Shown one piece after another: positions 5,307-5,955 of a stretch of 5,955 bases of DNA. A program made the translations under genes and the position numbers. The first letter of the stretch is position 1. Every line of letters begins with the position of its first letter. A model generated the notes under the pieces. The model was given only the letters and a program-made list of their open reading frames with translations. It had not been told where the DNA came from and searched no databases. Source of the stretch: Candidatus Acidiferrales bacterium (GTDB lineage: Bacteria > Acidobacteriota > Terriglobia > Acidoferrales > UBA7541); NCBI GenBank assembly GCA_030043155.1, contig JASHYE010000318.1, positions 1 to 5,955 on the forward strand. Direction: 5' to 3'.

Positions 5307-5955
5307 TCACCACGGAATCGAGTGCGCGAAGCGGCGCACGGCTTCAGAGAATGCGGCGGGCTGGTCGATATTGGAGATGTGAAACGCGTGCGGTATGACT
5401 TCCAGCCGGCCGTTTTGCGCCGCGGCGAGAAAGCGCTTCTCGTGCATGCGAAATCCCAAATCGGCCGAGCCGTTCAGCAGCAACGCCGGGCCGGGATATG
5501 CGGCGAGCTTCGGCGCAAATTTCCGGCGCATGACCTCGCGAATTCCCGCAGCGCCTCCTCGCATGAAAAATCCGGGTGCGATCAGCGGCTCCGCGCGCCG
5601 TCGCCCGTAAGCCACAATGAAAATGGCGCGGCTTATCGCATTCAACAACCGCTCCGGCATCTTGGCCATCACCAACGAGAGGATTCGATAAGGGGTGTTG
5701 TACCAACCCTGCGGCTCAACGGACGCGCTGGCGATCACCAGTCCCGCCGCTTTTTGGGGATAAGCGGCGCCGAATTCCATTGCTATGTAGCCTCCGAGCG
5801 ACAGCCCGACGACGAGCGCGCGCCCGCCCGCGACTCGGTCCACGACGCTCGCAAGCTCTTGTACGGCTTGTTCCACGTGGAACGGCTCGTCTCGCCGCGA
5901 ACCATGCCCGGGCAAGTCTTCGCAGATCACGCGGAATTCCGAAGCGAGGGACTCG
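5307..5955 (-). CDS. Alpha/beta hydrolase (5' end outside window)
   Basis: The C-terminal 215 residues of an alpha/beta-hydrolase-fold enzyme are visible. The frame runs off the right edge (ESLASEFRVICEDLPGHGS at the edge), so roughly the first 30 residues, including the oxyanion-hole HG motif, are missing. The GTG at 5930 is mid-gene, within the strand leading to DLPGHG. Catalytic residues by visible numbering: nucleophile Ser52 in GLSLGGY (codon at 5799-5801), Asp165 in NGSADLGF, and His192 in HAFHISNIDQP. The central part (~85-125, WYNTPYRILSLVMAK onward) is a lid-like helical region. No signal peptide can be judged. The substrate is unknown; esterases, epoxide hydrolases and C-C hydrolases share this layout. 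The stop at 5307 is followed by a promoter-containing gap, so it is likely the last gene of its own transcript. The codons for FHVEQ contain a parS-like palindrome. Confidence 0.92.
   Translation of the reverse strand, partial: ESLASEFRVICEDLPGHGSRRDEPFHVEQAVQELASVVDRVAGGRALVVGLSLGGYIAMEFGAAYPQKAAGLVIASASVEPQGWYNTPYRILSLVMAKMPERLLNAISRAIFIVAYGRRRAEPLIAPGFFMRGGAAGIREVMRRKFAPKLAAYPGPALLLNGSADLGFRMHEKRFLAAAQNGRLEVIPHAFHISNIDQPAAFSEAVRRFAHSIPW
5869..5884. promoter_or_regulatory. parS-like ParB-binding centromere site
   Basis: TGTTCCACGTGGAACG contains the perfect 14-bp palindrome GTTCCACGTGGAAC (5870-5883). The known bacterial parS consensus is TGTTYCACGTGRAACA; this copy matches it at 15 of 16 positions and equals the core form known from Pseudomonas. 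Such sites are bound by ParB and organise origin-region segregation with ParA; they often lie inside genes, where the codons can read FHVE, as here in the hydrolase. A given 14-mer is expected about 2 x 10^-5 times in a window this size, assuming equal base frequencies. Only one copy is present here, and parA/parB are not in the window. Confidence 0.75.

Noticed and set aside
5311..5313. GTG start for a 237-residue form of the short secreted protein, overlapping the hydrolase stop (GTGA)
   Set aside because: It would put the signal peptide 40 residues inside the protein and would lie upstream of the promoter at 5251-5280.

Overview
The window (about 56-58% GC by eye) reads as a chromosomal segment of a soil-type Acidobacteriota, probably a Terriglobia-like lineage. 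This assignment is inference. It rests on a DUF2934 protein, a secreted LolA-like protein and a secreted protein with an NNNQEVRY motif, which I associate with that phylum, and on an end-joining ligase with a C-terminal polymerase domain. No rRNA, tRNA, CRISPR array, transposase or phage gene was seen.

Layout. Positions 1-1190 (+) hold the 3' part of ligD: the end of the ligase domain, a charged linker and a complete primase/polymerase domain. All remaining genes are on the minus strand. From right to left they are: an alpha/beta hydrolase cut by the right edge (5307-5955); a short secreted protein of unknown function (4600-5196); a class I glutamine amidotransferase / gamma-glutamyl hydrolase overlapping it by 8 nt (3855-4607); a FabG-like short-chain dehydrogenase (2982-3746); a secreted LolA-like protein overlapping it by 10 nt (2077-2991); a 539-nt gene-free gap; and a small DUF2934 protein (1226-1537) that converges on ligD.

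Transcription. Two sigma70-type promoters divide the minus-strand series. One, in the hydrolase/secreted-protein gap, has TTGACT-18-AATAAT and would drive the secreted protein and the amidotransferase. The other, upstream of the dehydrogenase, has an extended -10 (TGGTATAGT) and would drive the dehydrogenase/LolA-like pair. The genes look like several small units and not one pathway. The only firm function-level link is that ligD belongs to Ku/LigD non-homologous end joining, and Ku is not in the window.

Most notable signals. A perfect 14-bp palindrome GTTCCACGTGGAAC at 5870-5883, inside the hydrolase gene, matches the ParB-binding centromere site parS and suggests a location in the origin-proximal domain. 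The 1541-2076 gap contains a compact set of nested complementary segments (1639-1751) that could be a structured RNA of unrecognised class. The short secreted protein appears to have lost its expected C-terminus where the amidotransferase gene begins. I did not find convincing evidence of a wholly new multi-gene system.
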